In this document: positions 25,679 through 35,342 of the stretch, in pieces
Layout of the letters: the number at the start of each line of letters is the position of its first letter
Numbering within the stretch: the first letter of the stretch is position 1
NCBI RefSeq assembly: GCF_044359855.1
Contig: NZ_CP132291.1
Span: 2,852,001 to 2,916,000, forward strand
Source of the DNA: Rummeliibacillus pycnus_A
GTDB taxonomy: Bacteria; Bacillota; Bacilli; Bacillales_A; Planococcaceae
Direction of reading: 5' to 3'
DNA: 64,000 nucleotides
Translations under genes and position numbers: made by a program
Notes under the pieces: model-generated
Database searches by the model: none
The model's input: only the letters and a program-made list of their open reading frames with translations
Told to the model about the DNA's origin: nothing

Positions 25679-25730
25679 AAAAAGGGGCATCTAAATGTTC
25701 AAGTTGAACTTTTCGATACCCTTTTTGGAT
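25679..25730. terminator. Bidirectional terminator between lysDH and the deacetylase gene
   Basis: AAAAAGGG and CCCTTTTT arms (25679-25686, 25719-25726), with a second inner hairpin GTTCAAGTTGAAC, form a long stem in the convergent gap. Confidence 0.7.
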
Positions 25731-27118
25731 TATTTCTTTTTAGTTTCGTTTAATTCTGAAACAGTTACAAATGAATAACCCTGTTTTTCAAGATAAGTAA
25801 TGACTGCATCGAGCCCATCTGCAGTTGGCATATGGATATCGTGCATTAAAATAATAGCCCCTGGATAAGTTTCCTTTTTAACATATTCCAACAACTTTTG
25901 AGAATTATGATGTTCCCAATCCCTTGTATCTACACTCCATAAAATGACGGGCAATTTCGTTTGAACGCGAACTCTGTTGTCAACAGACCCATATGGCGGT
26001 CTAAAGAGAGTAGGATTATGGCCAGTTGCTTTCTTTATAGCTACACTTGTTTTTGTTAACTGGCTCTTAATTTGTGCATTTGTTAGATTCTTTAAATTAG
26101 GGTGTGAATACGTATGATTTCCAATTTCATGACCTGCTTCTTGAACTTGCTTTGCCATCTTAGGGTTTGCATTAACTTGAGAGCCAACCATAAAGAATGT
26201 TGCTTTAATATTGTGCTTTTTCAAGATTTTTAAAACTTTTGGTGTTACAGTGTCACTAGGACCGTCATCAAATGTTAATGCTACTAATTTATTGGCTTTT
26301 TTCTTAACTGGCTTTCTCACTTCTACTTTAAACGGCTTTGCCAGTATACTATTAATAGATGATAAAGGAATATTAATCTTCTTTATTTGTTTACTATCTT
26401 TGGATAGTTTACTGCCATCGAAGTAAACAGTATATGTTTTGTCGGTAAGAGAATAGTCTTCAAAGTTTACCCAAATAGGTTTTAAATTTTCTTTAACGGC
26501 TGAAGTAGTTGTTAACTTTTTCAAATCTGGATCATTACTCATTTGTGTTTTCACTGCTTCTGATAAAGTAGTAAGATTTTTTTGAGATTGAATAACATCT
26601 TGAAGTAAAATTTGCTTATTATTTTTCTTATCATACATAAAAGTTTTTACATTTTTTTGTTTAGGGCCTATACCTGTGTATATAGTTTGTGTTAAAACAA
26701 ATGAGTAGTAGTTTTTTTTATGTACGACGGTTTTATAGGTAATGTTAAGACTGCCAACTAAAGTGTCATCATTATGAAGTAATACTTCCATATCTTTTAA
26801 ATATTGATCGCGAACTTTATGTATGGTATCTGTTACTGATTGATTGAATACTTTATTAGTTGTTTTGGGATATTGGATAGTATAAGGTGCATTTTTATTG
26901 GTTGATTTTTCTGTCACAATATATATACCATCGTATTTTGACTTTTCCTTCACAATGTCTGATGAAGCAGCTAATGCGATATTATCAGAATTGTTGGAAG
27001 AAGCCGTTCCATCTCGTGTAGTAACTAAAAAAAGTGTTAAACCGGTTAGTGTCAGGATGGCACCTATTAATAGAAGGTAAAACCAACGTGGTTTCTTCTT
27101 TAGATGAATAGTAGTCAC
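25730..27118 (-). CDS. pdaC: Membrane-anchored polysaccharide deacetylase (PdaC-like)
   Basis: This 462-residue protein has an N-terminal membrane anchor (about 13-33), an external DUF4163/DUF3298-type region (about 60-265) and a C-terminal NodB deacetylase domain (about 275-460). NodB motifs are intact: TFDDGPSD (metal and base Asp), GNHTYSHPNL (His ligands), LFRPPYGSVDNRV, WSVDTRDWEHH and ILMHDIHM. This architecture and length match B. subtilis PdaC, which removes acetyl groups from N-acetylmuramic acid in peptidoglycan and alters lysozyme sensitivity. Other members act on GlcNAc oligomers, so the exact substrate is inferred. It is a single gene; the start lies 14 bases after a GGAGG-type site. 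Confidence 0.85.
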   Translation of the reverse strand: MTTIHLKKKPRWFYLLLIGAILTLTGLTLFLVTTRDGTASSNNSDNIALAASSDIVKEKSKYDGIYIVTEKSTNKNAPYTIQYPKTTNKVFNQSVTDTIHKVRDQYLKDMEVLLHNDDTLVGSLNITYKTVVHKKNYYSFVLTQTIYTGIGPKQKNVKTFMYDKKNNKQILLQDVIQSQKNLTTLSEAVKTQMSNDPDLKKLTTTSAVKENLKPIWVNFEDYSLTDKTYTVYFDGSKLSKDSKQIKKINIPLSSINSILAKPFKVEVRKPVKKKANKLVALTFDDGPSDTVTPKVLKILKKHNIKATFFMVGSQVNANPKMAKQVQEAGHEIGNHTYSHPNLKNLTNAQIKSQLTKTSVAIKKATGHNPTLFRPPYGSVDNRVRVQTKLPVILWSVDTRDWEHHNSQKLLEYVKKETYPGAIILMHDIHMPTADGLDAVITYLEKQGYSFVTVSELNETKKK

Positions 27119-27257
27119 TTCCCAACTGCCTCCTTTATACTTGATGATTCCATTCTAACGTATTAGACATGGAAAAAGAGTAAAAAGTTTTAAAAATATT
27201 ACATTTTGTTAAATTATTTTAAGAAAAGATAAATCTACGCATGAGGTGAGCGGAAAA

Positions 27258-28007
27258 ATGATTGAAATAACACAAGAAGAATTAGCCATCGATTGTTTTC
27301 TTCTCGCAGGACGTATGCTCATTCAAAGTGGAGCGGAAACGTATCGTGCAGAGGATACGATGCTTAGAATGGCAAATTCACAAGGATTAACGGATGCCCA
27401 AAGCTTTGTGACACCTACTGGTATTATATTTTCTGCAGGACATAAACGTCCCACAAGAATTGCACAAATTTCGAGTCGTACAACAGACTTAGAAAAGATT
27501 GCACTTATTAATTCAGTTTCTAGAAAGTTAACTGCTGGTGTCATTACACTTGAAGAGGCTTATGAAGAGTTACTAAAGATTGAGCGTACAAATTTGTTTT
27601 TTCCTATTTGGGTTCAGGTTGTGGCCTCGGCAATTGCGAGTGGCTGCTTTTTAATTCTATTTAAAGGCACATGGATTGATGTCCCATTTGCTGTAATTAC
27701 TGGAGGGGTTGGCTATCTAATCTTCTTAGCAATGCATTCGTTAACGAAGGTAAAGTTTTTTGCTGAATTTACAGGTTCTTTATTTGTGGGGTTACTATCG
27801 GTTTTATTTTATAAAATCGGATGGGGATATCAACTTGATAAGATTGTTATTGGTTCGGTGATGCCATTAGTGCCCGGGCTACCGATTGCAAATGCTGTAC
27901 GTGATTTAATGGCAGGACATTTTGTATCTGGTGTTGCAAAAGGAATGGAAGCACTGCTTACAGCTTTTGCAATTGGTGCTGGTATAGCTCTAGCACTGTC
28001 TTTTTAG
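27258..28007 (+). CDS. Threonine/serine exporter family protein, ThrE N-terminal-type subunit
   Basis: This is a 249-residue protein starting at ATG 27258 behind GAGGTGAGCGG (an in-frame GTG at 27246 overlaps that site). The soluble N-terminal portion carries the ThrE signature (AGRMLIQSGAETYRAEDTM ... FVTPTGIIFSA ... ISSRTTDLEKI), and five membrane helices follow from about residue 115. The partner gene 10 bases downstream supplies the second module (YjjP/YjjB split form). Together they resemble Corynebacterium ThrE, an exporter of threonine and serine; the substrate here is inferred. Conserved membrane residues GSVMPLVPGLPIANAVRDLM are present. Confidence 0.88.
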   Translation: MIEITQEELAIDCFLLAGRMLIQSGAETYRAEDTMLRMANSQGLTDAQSFVTPTGIIFSAGHKRPTRIAQISSRTTDLEKIALINSVSRKLTAGVITLEEAYEELLKIERTNLFFPIWVQVVASAIASGCFLILFKGTWIDVPFAVITGGVGYLIFLAMHSLTKVKFFAEFTGSLFVGLLSVLFYKIGWGYQLDKIVIGSVMPLVPGLPIANAVRDLMAGHFVSGVAKGMEALLTAFAIGAGIALALSF

Positions 28008-28017
28008 GAGGAATTTT

Positions 28018-28482
28018 ATGGATTGGTTTGTTCAAGGTATTCTTAGTTTTATAGGGACTGCAGGGTTTGGCGTTATATTTAATGCACCAAAAAGGTTATT
28101 ATTCCATTGTGGCTTAGTTGGTATGACTGGTTGGCTCATCTATTATGCTTTTATACAAAAGGGTGTAGATGCAGTTTTTGCTACATTCGCTGGAGCGTTC
28201 GTGATCTCAATTGTGGCCCATGTTCTTGCTCGACAATTTAAGACACCAATGATTGTGTTTAGTGTTGCTGGCATTATTCCTTTAGTTCCTGGAGGTCTAG
28301 CTTATAATGCAATGCGTACTATTGTAGAAAATGATTACGTTAAAAGTATTCAATATGGAGCAAGAGTATTTATTATTGCGGGTGCAATTGTAATGGGGCT
28401 GGTATTTGCTGAGGTATTTATGCAACTGATCTTTAATGAAATTCGTAAGAGAAAAGCAAATTTATCAAAGATGTCTTCATAA
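28018..28482 (+). CDS. Threonine/serine exporter family protein, small membrane subunit (YjjB-like)
   Basis: This 154-residue protein has four to five membrane helices and matches the C-terminal ThrE_2/YjjB module: GFGVIFNAPKRLLFHCGLVG near the start and the VAGIIPLVPGGLAYNAMRTI motif in the middle (about 82-101), which mirrors the PLVPG motif of the partner. ATG 28018 follows TAGGAGGAA, 10 bases after the first subunit. It is coexpressed with that gene and is followed by a strong terminator. Confidence 0.88.
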   Translation: MDWFVQGILSFIGTAGFGVIFNAPKRLLFHCGLVGMTGWLIYYAFIQKGVDAVFATFAGAFVISIVAHVLARQFKTPMIVFSVAGIIPLVPGGLAYNAMRTIVENDYVKSIQYGARVFIIAGAIVMGLVFAEVFMQLIFNEIRKRKANLSKMSS

Positions 28483-28491
28483 AATTCATAT

Positions 28492-28536
28492 AAAAGCGAT
28501 TGAATTTATATAAAATTGGATTCAATCGCTTTTTTG
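28492..28536 (+). terminator. Terminator of the ThrE pair
   Basis: The perfect stem AAAAGCGATTGAAT (28492-28505) with ATTCAATCGCTTTT (28520-28533) is followed by further T, ten bases after the stop codon. Confidence 0.88.
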
Positions 28537-28586
28537 TATATTAAGTTCTGAGTGCGTGAAGAAAAAACTATGAGTGGATTTTCACT

Positions 28587-30599
28587 TTATAATAGCTTTT
28601 CAACTTCTTTTGCCTCAATTGGGCGACTTATATGGTAACCTTGGATAGCATCGCATCCAAATTCTGTTAGGATATCTTGTTGTTCCTGTGTTTCAACACC
28701 TTCTGCCAATACACTCATATTAATTGATTTCCCAAATTGAATCATACCTTGGATCAGCATTTGACTTTTAGGTTGATATTGAATAGTTGAAATAAATGTT
28801 TGGTCAATTTTGATTTGAGATAATGGCAATAGTTGCATATAACGGAATGAAGCATAGCCTGTTCCAAAGTCATCAAGTGCAAATACAATTCCCTCATTTT
28901 GCAATTGTTTCATTTGTTGTATGATGGAAGTTTCTGCTTCTGCTTCTAATGCAAATTTTTCTGTTATTTCAATATGAATCAATTCAGCTGGACAATCGGT
29001 GTCTTCAAGTATTCGGCGTACTTGTTTAACCATATTTTTATCACGGAACTCACGTACAGATGAGTTAATGCTTACTTTTAAATCTATTCCTTTTCTATGC
29101 CATGCAGCCGCTTGTAAACATGCTTGTTCTAACATAAAGGAACCAATATCATTGATTAATCCCGTTTCTTCAGCGATAGGAATTAATACCTCTGGCGAAA
29201 CTGTACCAATTTCTTCATCTTCCCAACGAACTAAAGCTTCTACTGTTGTAATTTTTCCTGTTTTTAAATCCAACTGCGGTTGATACAAGACTTTTAGATC
29301 TTTTTTGTCTAATGCTACAAGAAGACGTTTTTCGATAACAGACTTTTTATGCAACGCTTTATGATCTGCTTTCGTAAGGCTTGAGATACTGCCGCCACCT
29401 TCAGATTGTACTTTTTGAATTGCAGCATACGAAGCTTTCATTAAATGAGTAAATGAAATCTGATCATCTGGATACTTTGTAATACCTCCGCTAATGGAAA
29501 GAGGTAAAGTAGAATTGTTTATATATATTGGGTGCTGATCTAAATATGTAAGGAAGCCTTGAATAAACCATTCGCCAAGTGGTGTTAACACAACAAATTC
29601 ATCAATGCTAACACGTGCCATAGAGCTGTCTTGGAAATACATTTTCATACGTTGTGTAAATTCTTGAAGTAATACTTGTTCAGCTTGATCGTCATATAAT
29701 TCTTTTAAAGAATAGAATTTATCAATACTAAAATAGACAAAAGTAAAATGATGATCTTCTGAAATCATTGTATTGACGATTTGTTCTAAACGATAGCGAT
29801 TCATTAGACCTGTTTCTTGATCAATATATGCGATTTTTTCAAGTCGATTTTGTAATCTTTTTTTATCAGTAATATCGTTTTCTAACAAGATAAAATTGGA
29901 AGGCTTTTTTGAAGAAGTGAAAATAGGAATCGCTGTTAAGTCTACCCAATAGGATTGACCATCTTTTGTGATTTTTTCAGCTTCGCCTTTCCACTGTTTC
30001 CCATTTTGTAAAGATTTCCAAATTGCATCTGCTATCACAGAGCTTTCAGGAGTTTGAGGGAACATTTGCCAAAATGTTTTTCCAATTATTCTTTTTGGTG
30101 TCCATTTGCTATATTTTAAAAATAAATTATTTGCATATGTAATTAAACCTTCAGGATCTATAGACAGCATCATAAATGAGGATTCTAAGCCATCTCGGAT
30201 ACTTGTAAACTCATTAAACGATAATAAGTCTTGTTGTTCCTCTGTTCCTAGGTTAAATTGACAGTAAATATAGCGGTTATTATCAATTGTAAATGCTTTT
30301 AAAGTCATTGGTGTATTGACAATTTCACCTTTTTTAGTGGAGAAAGTTATTGATTCAAGGTGCAGAGGATCTGCAGAATGAACAATTTTTTTCCATAAGT
30401 CTTTATAAAAATAGGTTCTTTCCTCTTCGATAAATGGAATAAAATTCCCTAGTACTTCTTCTGCACAATAGCCGAATGTCTTTTCTGCTTGACGATTCCA
30501 AGCTAGAACAATGCCCTCTGGATTTAAAATCATCATGGGATATGGCATTTGGTTCAATATAGGATTAGCAGTTTGAAAAATTGTTTGAATGTCATACAT
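28587..30599 (-). CDS. PAS-PAS-GGDEF-EAL signalling protein (degenerate GGDEF, intact EAL)
   Basis: This is a 670-residue cytosolic protein with two PAS domains (about 10-125 and 140-245; MPYPMMILNPEGIVLAWNRQ and SVIADAIWKSLQNGKQWKGE, the second with a DKKR PAC end), a GGDEF domain (about 255-405) and a C-terminal EAL domain (about 420-668). The cyclase signature is SIDEF instead of GGDEF, so c-di-GMP synthesis is unlikely. The phosphodiesterase side keeps EALVRWED, INSSVREF, EITEKFALE, LDDFGTGYASF, KIDQTFI and LAEGVETQEQ. It probably degrades c-di-GMP to pGpG, possibly tuned by the PAS sensors and GTP binding at the dead GGDEF. No membrane helices are present. It is a single gene. Confidence 0.92.
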   Translation of the reverse strand: MYDIQTIFQTANPILNQMPYPMMILNPEGIVLAWNRQAEKTFGYCAEEVLGNFIPFIEEERTYFYKDLWKKIVHSADPLHLESITFSTKKGEIVNTPMTLKAFTIDNNRYIYCQFNLGTEEQQDLLSFNEFTSIRDGLESSFMMLSIDPEGLITYANNLFLKYSKWTPKRIIGKTFWQMFPQTPESSVIADAIWKSLQNGKQWKGEAEKITKDGQSYWVDLTAIPIFTSSKKPSNFILLENDITDKKRLQNRLEKIAYIDQETGLMNRYRLEQIVNTMISEDHHFTFVYFSIDKFYSLKELYDDQAEQVLLQEFTQRMKMYFQDSSMARVSIDEFVVLTPLGEWFIQGFLTYLDQHPIYINNSTLPLSISGGITKYPDDQISFTHLMKASYAAIQKVQSEGGGSISSLTKADHKALHKKSVIEKRLLVALDKKDLKVLYQPQLDLKTGKITTVEALVRWEDEEIGTVSPEVLIPIAEETGLINDIGSFMLEQACLQAAAWHRKGIDLKVSINSSVREFRDKNMVKQVRRILEDTDCPAELIHIEITEKFALEAEAETSIIQQMKQLQNEGIVFALDDFGTGYASFRYMQLLPLSQIKIDQTFISTIQYQPKSQMLIQGMIQFGKSINMSVLAEGVETQEQQDILTEFGCDAIQGYHISRPIEAKEVEKLL

Positions 30600-30780
30600 G
30601 AATTCTACGTCTCCTTGAAATTACTATACTTACTATTATAGTAAATAGTGAGTAATAAGTCATTAGTAATAGATAATCAAGTAAAAATTATTTATTTAGG
30701 ATAAATGTATATAAAATTAAAAAAATCTAATAAAATTTTGGAAAATACAGTAAGATGTATTCCCAAGAAGAGATGAAATA

Positions 30781-31400
30781 GTGGATAATACAACATCTAG
30801 AATAAAAGGAATTGTAATGATCGTATCAGGTACAATACTTTGGGGAGCAACTGGAACCATGATGGAATGGGTTTTGACAAATAGTGACCTAACAGTATCA
30901 TTCATGTTAACGAATCGATTATTTTTTGCTGGATTATCATTGTTTTTTGCTTATAACAAAAACAATGATATTACGTCTATTTGGAAACATTCTGTATGAT
31001 GGAAAAACTAGTTATATTTAGCATCGTTGGCATGTTAGGTATCCAATATACGTTTGTTGAGGCAATTAATGCCAGTAGTGCGGTCTTAGTAGCGCTGCTA
31101 CAGTTTTTGGTACCAATCTTTGTCGTGCTGTTTGTTTCATTTACAAACAAGATGCTACCACCAAAGTACCAAGCGTTTGGGGTGTTAGGTACTTTAGTTG
31201 GTTTATTTTTATTATTAACTAATGCCTCTTTCGATAAAAAAACAATTTAAATGCTTTAGCTTTTAGGGATGGCTTATAAGTGGGGGAATTCACTTACGAG
31301 ACATCTTTTTTAATAGCCTGTATTATTCATACCTTCACCGTAAATCATATGGATAAACTGAAGAAGTAGATTAAAACTATATTGTTATTTTGCCATTGTT
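30781..31400 (+). pseudogene. Broken EamA/DMT transporter gene
   Basis: A frame from GTG 30781 encodes the first EamA helices (IVMIVSGTILWGATGTMMEW) and stops at 30999. Homology resumes in another frame from about 30990 (LVIFSIVGMLGIQYTFVEAI ... ASSAVLVALLQFLVPIFVVL) to a stop at 31250. Weaker similarity with more stops continues to about 31400. At least one frameshift and several nonsense codons make it non-functional; only the N-terminal half of the 10-helix fold is recognisable. Confidence 0.85.
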
Positions 31401-31463
31401 ATAACCTATAGAGAAATGGGTTCTTGACTAACTTAATAAATTTTATAGAAGTGGATAGGAACT

Positions 31464-31522
31464 GTGAAACTCCTGCCGGAAAACAAGCAAGAAAGGCCCA
31501 ACAGCGAAGCGAATACACATTT
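31464..31522. repeat. Dispersed intergenic repeat (CTCCTGCGGGAAA type)
   Basis: The segment containing GAAACTCCTGCCGGAAAACA and then AAGGCCCAACAGCGAAGCG is a degenerate copy of a repeat family frequent between genes in Bacillaceae and Planococcaceae. Related copies occur at 48581, 52669 and 63928 and in the loop of the terminator at 4845. No coding potential is seen. Confidence 0.55.
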
Positions 31523-31673
31523 AATGTTGAACAAATCAGGACAATCATCTTTGTTTGTCTTTTAGAAAATAATCTATGAATAATCTAGGGTAAACTTCTT
31601 TATTTCGGGTTGCGAATATATCATAATTAATGAAAATTAACTTTAGCTAAAAAGTTGAAAGGGGGAATATATA

Positions 31674-33407
31674 TTGAAGACAATCTTTCAATACATAAAA
31701 ACATATAAAGTGCCTGCATGTATTGCCCTTATGTTGATGTTCGTCGAACTAGCTGTTGAGCTTGCACAACCATTACTAATTCGAAAAATTATTGATGAAG
31801 GAATTGTAGCAAAAGACGTTCATACCGTAGGGGTATGGGGAGCTATTATGTTAGCATTAGCTTTTCTAGCATTTATTGCTGGCATCTTAAATTCCTTTTT
31901 CTCAGGATATGCAGCGCAGAATTTTGCATATGATTTACGTAATGCCTTGTTCAGAAAAGTACAGTCATTTACTATGACAACTTTTTTACGTTTTCCTTCT
32001 TCCGGATTGATCACAAGGATGACGAATGACGTAACACAGGTTCAACAAGTATTTTTTATGAGCTTACGAATTATGCTACGTGCGCCATTAGTTGTAGTTG
32101 GTAGTTTAATTATGGCATTTTATGTTGATGCATCATTAGCTATGTACTTAGTTTTAGGGGTACCAATACTTGCAATCTTCATGTATTTGATGGTGAAAAA
32201 AAGTATAAGCCAGTTTGCAGCAGTACAGCGTAGAGTAGACAGAGTAAATCGGGTTATTCAAGAAAACCTACAAGCGATGCGCTTAGTAAAGGCTTATTTA
32301 AGGGGCTTATATGAAGCAAGTCGTTTTGAGAAAATAGCACATGCATTGAAAAAGGATACATCAAGTGCACTACGTTTAATGGAATATATTCAACCGATAT
32401 TGTTAATTGTCATGAATGTAGCGATGCTAGCAGTTTTATGGTTTGGCGCAGAGCAAATTCAACATGAGCAAACTCAAATAGGAGATATTGCCGCAATTAT
32501 CAATTACACAATGCGCATGACAGGGTCATTTTCAATGTTCGCATTTATCATTATGTTATTCTCTCGTGCGAAGGCATCAGCAGATCGAATGGAGGAAATT
32601 CTCCTTATAGGAAGTGGTGTTGAGGATGTCATTTCACATTCTAGTCTAGAGAAGCCATCTCAGAATGGCGAAATTACGTTTGAAAATGTTTCTTTTAAAT
32701 ATCCACAGACAGATCAGTATGTATTGAAAAATATTTCATTTACTTGTGGACAAGGTGAAAAAATAGCCATTATGGGGGCGACAGGTTCAGGGAAATCTAC
32801 ATTGCTACAGCTCATTCCTAAGTTTTATGACGTCAAGGAAGGAAGAATCTTAATTGATGGTGTAGATAGTAAGGAATGGAATGTAGAAAATCTCCGGCAT
32901 GCGATTGGCTATGTGCCACAACGCTCTCTACTTTTTACAGGGACTATTTTCGACAATGTAACTTGGGGTAAAACGGATGCATCATTAGAAGAAGTAGAAA
33001 AAGCTTCAAAACAGGCACAAATTCATGATTCAGTGACGCATTTCCCGAATGGCTATCAAACGCGAGTAGGGCAAAAAGGTGTTAATCTATCTGGGGGACA
33101 AAAGCAAAGATTGTCAATTGCAAGAGCAATCTTACGTAAACCTGAGTTTTTATTGTTAGATGATAGTACAAGTGCTCTTGATATAAAAACGGAGTCTGCT
33201 TTGTGGGAAGCATTAGCGAATGAGCGAGCAACAATGCTTGTTGTGACACAAAAAATTCGCACAGCACAAGGAGCAAATCGAATCTTACTGTTAGAAAATG
33301 GAGTTGTATCTGCGTTTGGTACACATGATGAACTAATGAAAAGTTCAACATTGTATCAAAAAATTGCTCAGTCTCAGCAGGAACAGGGGGTGGAAAGTGA
33401 TGATTAG
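31674..33407 (+). CDS. ABC exporter half-transporter with degenerate ATP site (YfiB-like)
   Basis: This 577-residue fusion of a six-helix membrane domain (about 1-310) and an ATPase domain (about 335-570) starts at TTG 31674 behind AAAGGGGGAA. ATPase motifs are Walker A GATGSGKSTL, signature LSGGQKQRLS and Walker B FLLLDDSTSALD. Asp replaces the catalytic Glu, and the H-loop region reads VVTQKI, with Gln in place of His. This marks it as the subunit with a non-hydrolysing site in a heterodimeric exporter. The partner gene overlaps by eight bases. Size and order match B. subtilis YfiB/YfiC, related to LmrCD and BmrCD multidrug pumps. The substrate is unknown. Confidence 0.9.
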   Translation: MKTIFQYIKTYKVPACIALMLMFVELAVELAQPLLIRKIIDEGIVAKDVHTVGVWGAIMLALAFLAFIAGILNSFFSGYAAQNFAYDLRNALFRKVQSFTMTTFLRFPSSGLITRMTNDVTQVQQVFFMSLRIMLRAPLVVVGSLIMAFYVDASLAMYLVLGVPILAIFMYLMVKKSISQFAAVQRRVDRVNRVIQENLQAMRLVKAYLRGLYEASRFEKIAHALKKDTSSALRLMEYIQPILLIVMNVAMLAVLWFGAEQIQHEQTQIGDIAAIINYTMRMTGSFSMFAFIIMLFSRAKASADRMEEILLIGSGVEDVISHSSLEKPSQNGEITFENVSFKYPQTDQYVLKNISFTCGQGEKIAIMGATGSGKSTLLQLIPKFYDVKEGRILIDGVDSKEWNVENLRHAIGYVPQRSLLFTGTIFDNVTWGKTDASLEEVEKASKQAQIHDSVTHFPNGYQTRVGQKGVNLSGGQKQRLSIARAILRKPEFLLLDDSTSALDIKTESALWEALANERATMLVVTQKIRTAQGANRILLLENGVVSAFGTHDELMKSSTLYQKIAQSQQEQGVESDD

Positions 33408-35223
33408 ATCGTGGCTACGTTCAATTAGTTATGAGCCTGTTCTTTCTAAGGAAGATATAAAGACTTCTAAAAAAAGAAAAGGAGCAAGAGCGAGCGATTG
33501 GCGAACAACATTAGGTGGCATTTGGAAAATTGTTGATGAGCAAAGAGGTTTATTAATTGTCGTATTATTAATGGTTATAGTAAGTTCTATTTTGTCATTA
33601 TTGGGTCCTTATTTAATTGGTAAAATAATTGATGATCATATAATGAAAAGGGATTTTACCGGCTTAAAAACAATGATTGTAGGACTTGTGTTTGTATATA
33701 TTGTTTTATCTATTTCGCTGTTTTTGCAAAACTATTGGATGATTGGAATAGCTCAACAAACAGTTTATCGTATGCGTTCAGGTTTATTCACGAAACTACA
33801 GCGATTACCAATCTCGTTCTTTGATAAAAGACAGCATGGTGAGTTAATGAGCCGTATGACGAATGATATGGATAATATTAGTTCTACTTTAAATAGTACG
33901 TTTATCCAAGTATTCTCCAGTGTTTTAACGCTAGTAGGGACTGTAATAGTAATGCTTACAATGAGTCCTTTACTGACTTTTATGACCATGCTTATTATTC
34001 CTATTATGTTTATCTCTACTCGATGGATAACAAGAAGGACAGGGAAATTATTCAAGGCTCAACAACAAGCATTAGGTGCACTCAATGGCATGATTGAAGA
34101 AACTATATCAGGACAGCGTGTTGTGAAAGCTTTCTCTCAAGAGCAACGTATGATTGATGATTTTGCAGAGAAAAGTAGTCATTTGCGTCGAGTGGGCTAT
34201 TGGGCAAATGTCTATTCAGGAGCTATTCCAAAAGTGATGAATTTACTAAACAATGCAAGTTTTGCAGTGGTGGCAGGCGTGGGTGGACTTCTTGCTTTAA
34301 AGGGCTATGTTTCGATTGGCACAATAGTGATATTTGCAGAATATACTCGTCAATTTACGAGACCTTTAAACGATTTATCAAACCAATTTAATAATGTATT
34401 ATCTGCAATTGCTGGTGCAGAACGAGTGTTTTCAATTATGAATGAGGCAGAAGAACAAGATGAATCCAAAAATGTTCCAATGCAAAAATTACAAGGTGAT
34501 GTTAAGTTTGTGGATGTGTCATTTAAATATGAAGCAGAAGAAGAAAATCAGACAATTTCACATATCAATTTTCATGTGAAAAAAGGTCAAACAGCTGCTT
34601 TAGTCGGTGCTACGGGGGCTGGTAAGACAACGATTATGCAACTGCTTGCTCGTTTTTATGATGTCCAAAAAGGTCAAATTTTAATCGATAATCAGCCAAT
34701 TCAAACATTCTCTCGTGAAAATATACGTAGCCAAATGGCCTTTGTCCTTCAAGAACCATTCTTGTTTGAAGCAACAGTAAAAGAGAATATTCGATATGGT
34801 CAACTAAGTGCGACAGATCATGAAGTGATCGAAGCAGCTAAAAAAGCAAATGCTCATGATTTTATCATGTCATTGCCACAAGGCTATGACACGTTTTTAA
34901 CAGCAGACGGTGGAGAAATTAGTCAAGGACAAAAACAGTTATTATCCATTGCTAGAGCACTTGTAGCAGACCCATCGATCTTATTGTTAGATGAAGCAAC
35001 AAGTAGTATTGATACGGTGACGGAATTAGAAATACAAGAAGCACTTGAACGTTTAATGGAAGGACGCACAAGTTTTGTTATTGCACACCGTCTAAACACT
35101 GTAAGAAAAGCCGATATCATTTTGGTTATGCTGCAAGGACAATTAGTAGAATCGGGTATGAGAAAAGACATTATTGCGAAAAAGGGGATATTCTATCAAA
35201 TGCTACAACAAGCAAGGTTGTAA
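33400..35223 (+). CDS. ABC exporter half-transporter, partner subunit (YfiC-like)
   Basis: This is a 607-residue fusion protein starting at ATG 33400, overlapping the previous gene and preceded by AGGGGGTGG. A 45-residue cytosolic lead carries a basic segment (KTSKKRKGARASDW). Six membrane helices (about 55-330) and an ATPase domain (about 360-600) follow. Walker A is GATGAGKTT, Walker B ILLLDEATSSID with the catalytic Glu, and the H-loop His is in FVIAHRLNTV. The signature is altered to ISQGQKQLLS. Combined with the partner, this gives one consensus and one degenerate ATP site, the known design of LmrCD-like pumps. It is followed by a strong terminator. Confidence 0.9.
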   Translation: MIRSWLRSISYEPVLSKEDIKTSKKRKGARASDWRTTLGGIWKIVDEQRGLLIVVLLMVIVSSILSLLGPYLIGKIIDDHIMKRDFTGLKTMIVGLVFVYIVLSISLFLQNYWMIGIAQQTVYRMRSGLFTKLQRLPISFFDKRQHGELMSRMTNDMDNISSTLNSTFIQVFSSVLTLVGTVIVMLTMSPLLTFMTMLIIPIMFISTRWITRRTGKLFKAQQQALGALNGMIEETISGQRVVKAFSQEQRMIDDFAEKSSHLRRVGYWANVYSGAIPKVMNLLNNASFAVVAGVGGLLALKGYVSIGTIVIFAEYTRQFTRPLNDLSNQFNNVLSAIAGAERVFSIMNEAEEQDESKNVPMQKLQGDVKFVDVSFKYEAEEENQTISHINFHVKKGQTAALVGATGAGKTTIMQLLARFYDVQKGQILIDNQPIQTFSRENIRSQMAFVLQEPFLFEATVKENIRYGQLSATDHEVIEAAKKANAHDFIMSLPQGYDTFLTADGGEISQGQKQLLSIARALVADPSILLLDEATSSIDTVTELEIQEALERLMEGRTSFVIAHRLNTVRKADIILVMLQGQLVESGMRKDIIAKKGIFYQMLQQARL

Positions 35224-35272
35224 TAAAGTGAAGCTTCAATTAGTGGGGCTGGACTTTCCATTAATATGTGTA

Positions 35273-35317
35273 AAAGAGCTGTTTATAAGCAAATAGTTTG
35301 CTTATAAACAGCTCTTT
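35273..35317. terminator. Bidirectional terminator after the ABC exporter
   Basis: A perfect 21-bp stem (35273-35293 with 35297-35317, AAAGAGCTGTTTATAAGCAA and its complement) around a 3-base loop lies between the convergent exporter and acyltransferase genes. Confidence 0.9.
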
Positions 35318-35342
35318 CTTGAAAATAAATACTTAGGTGGAT

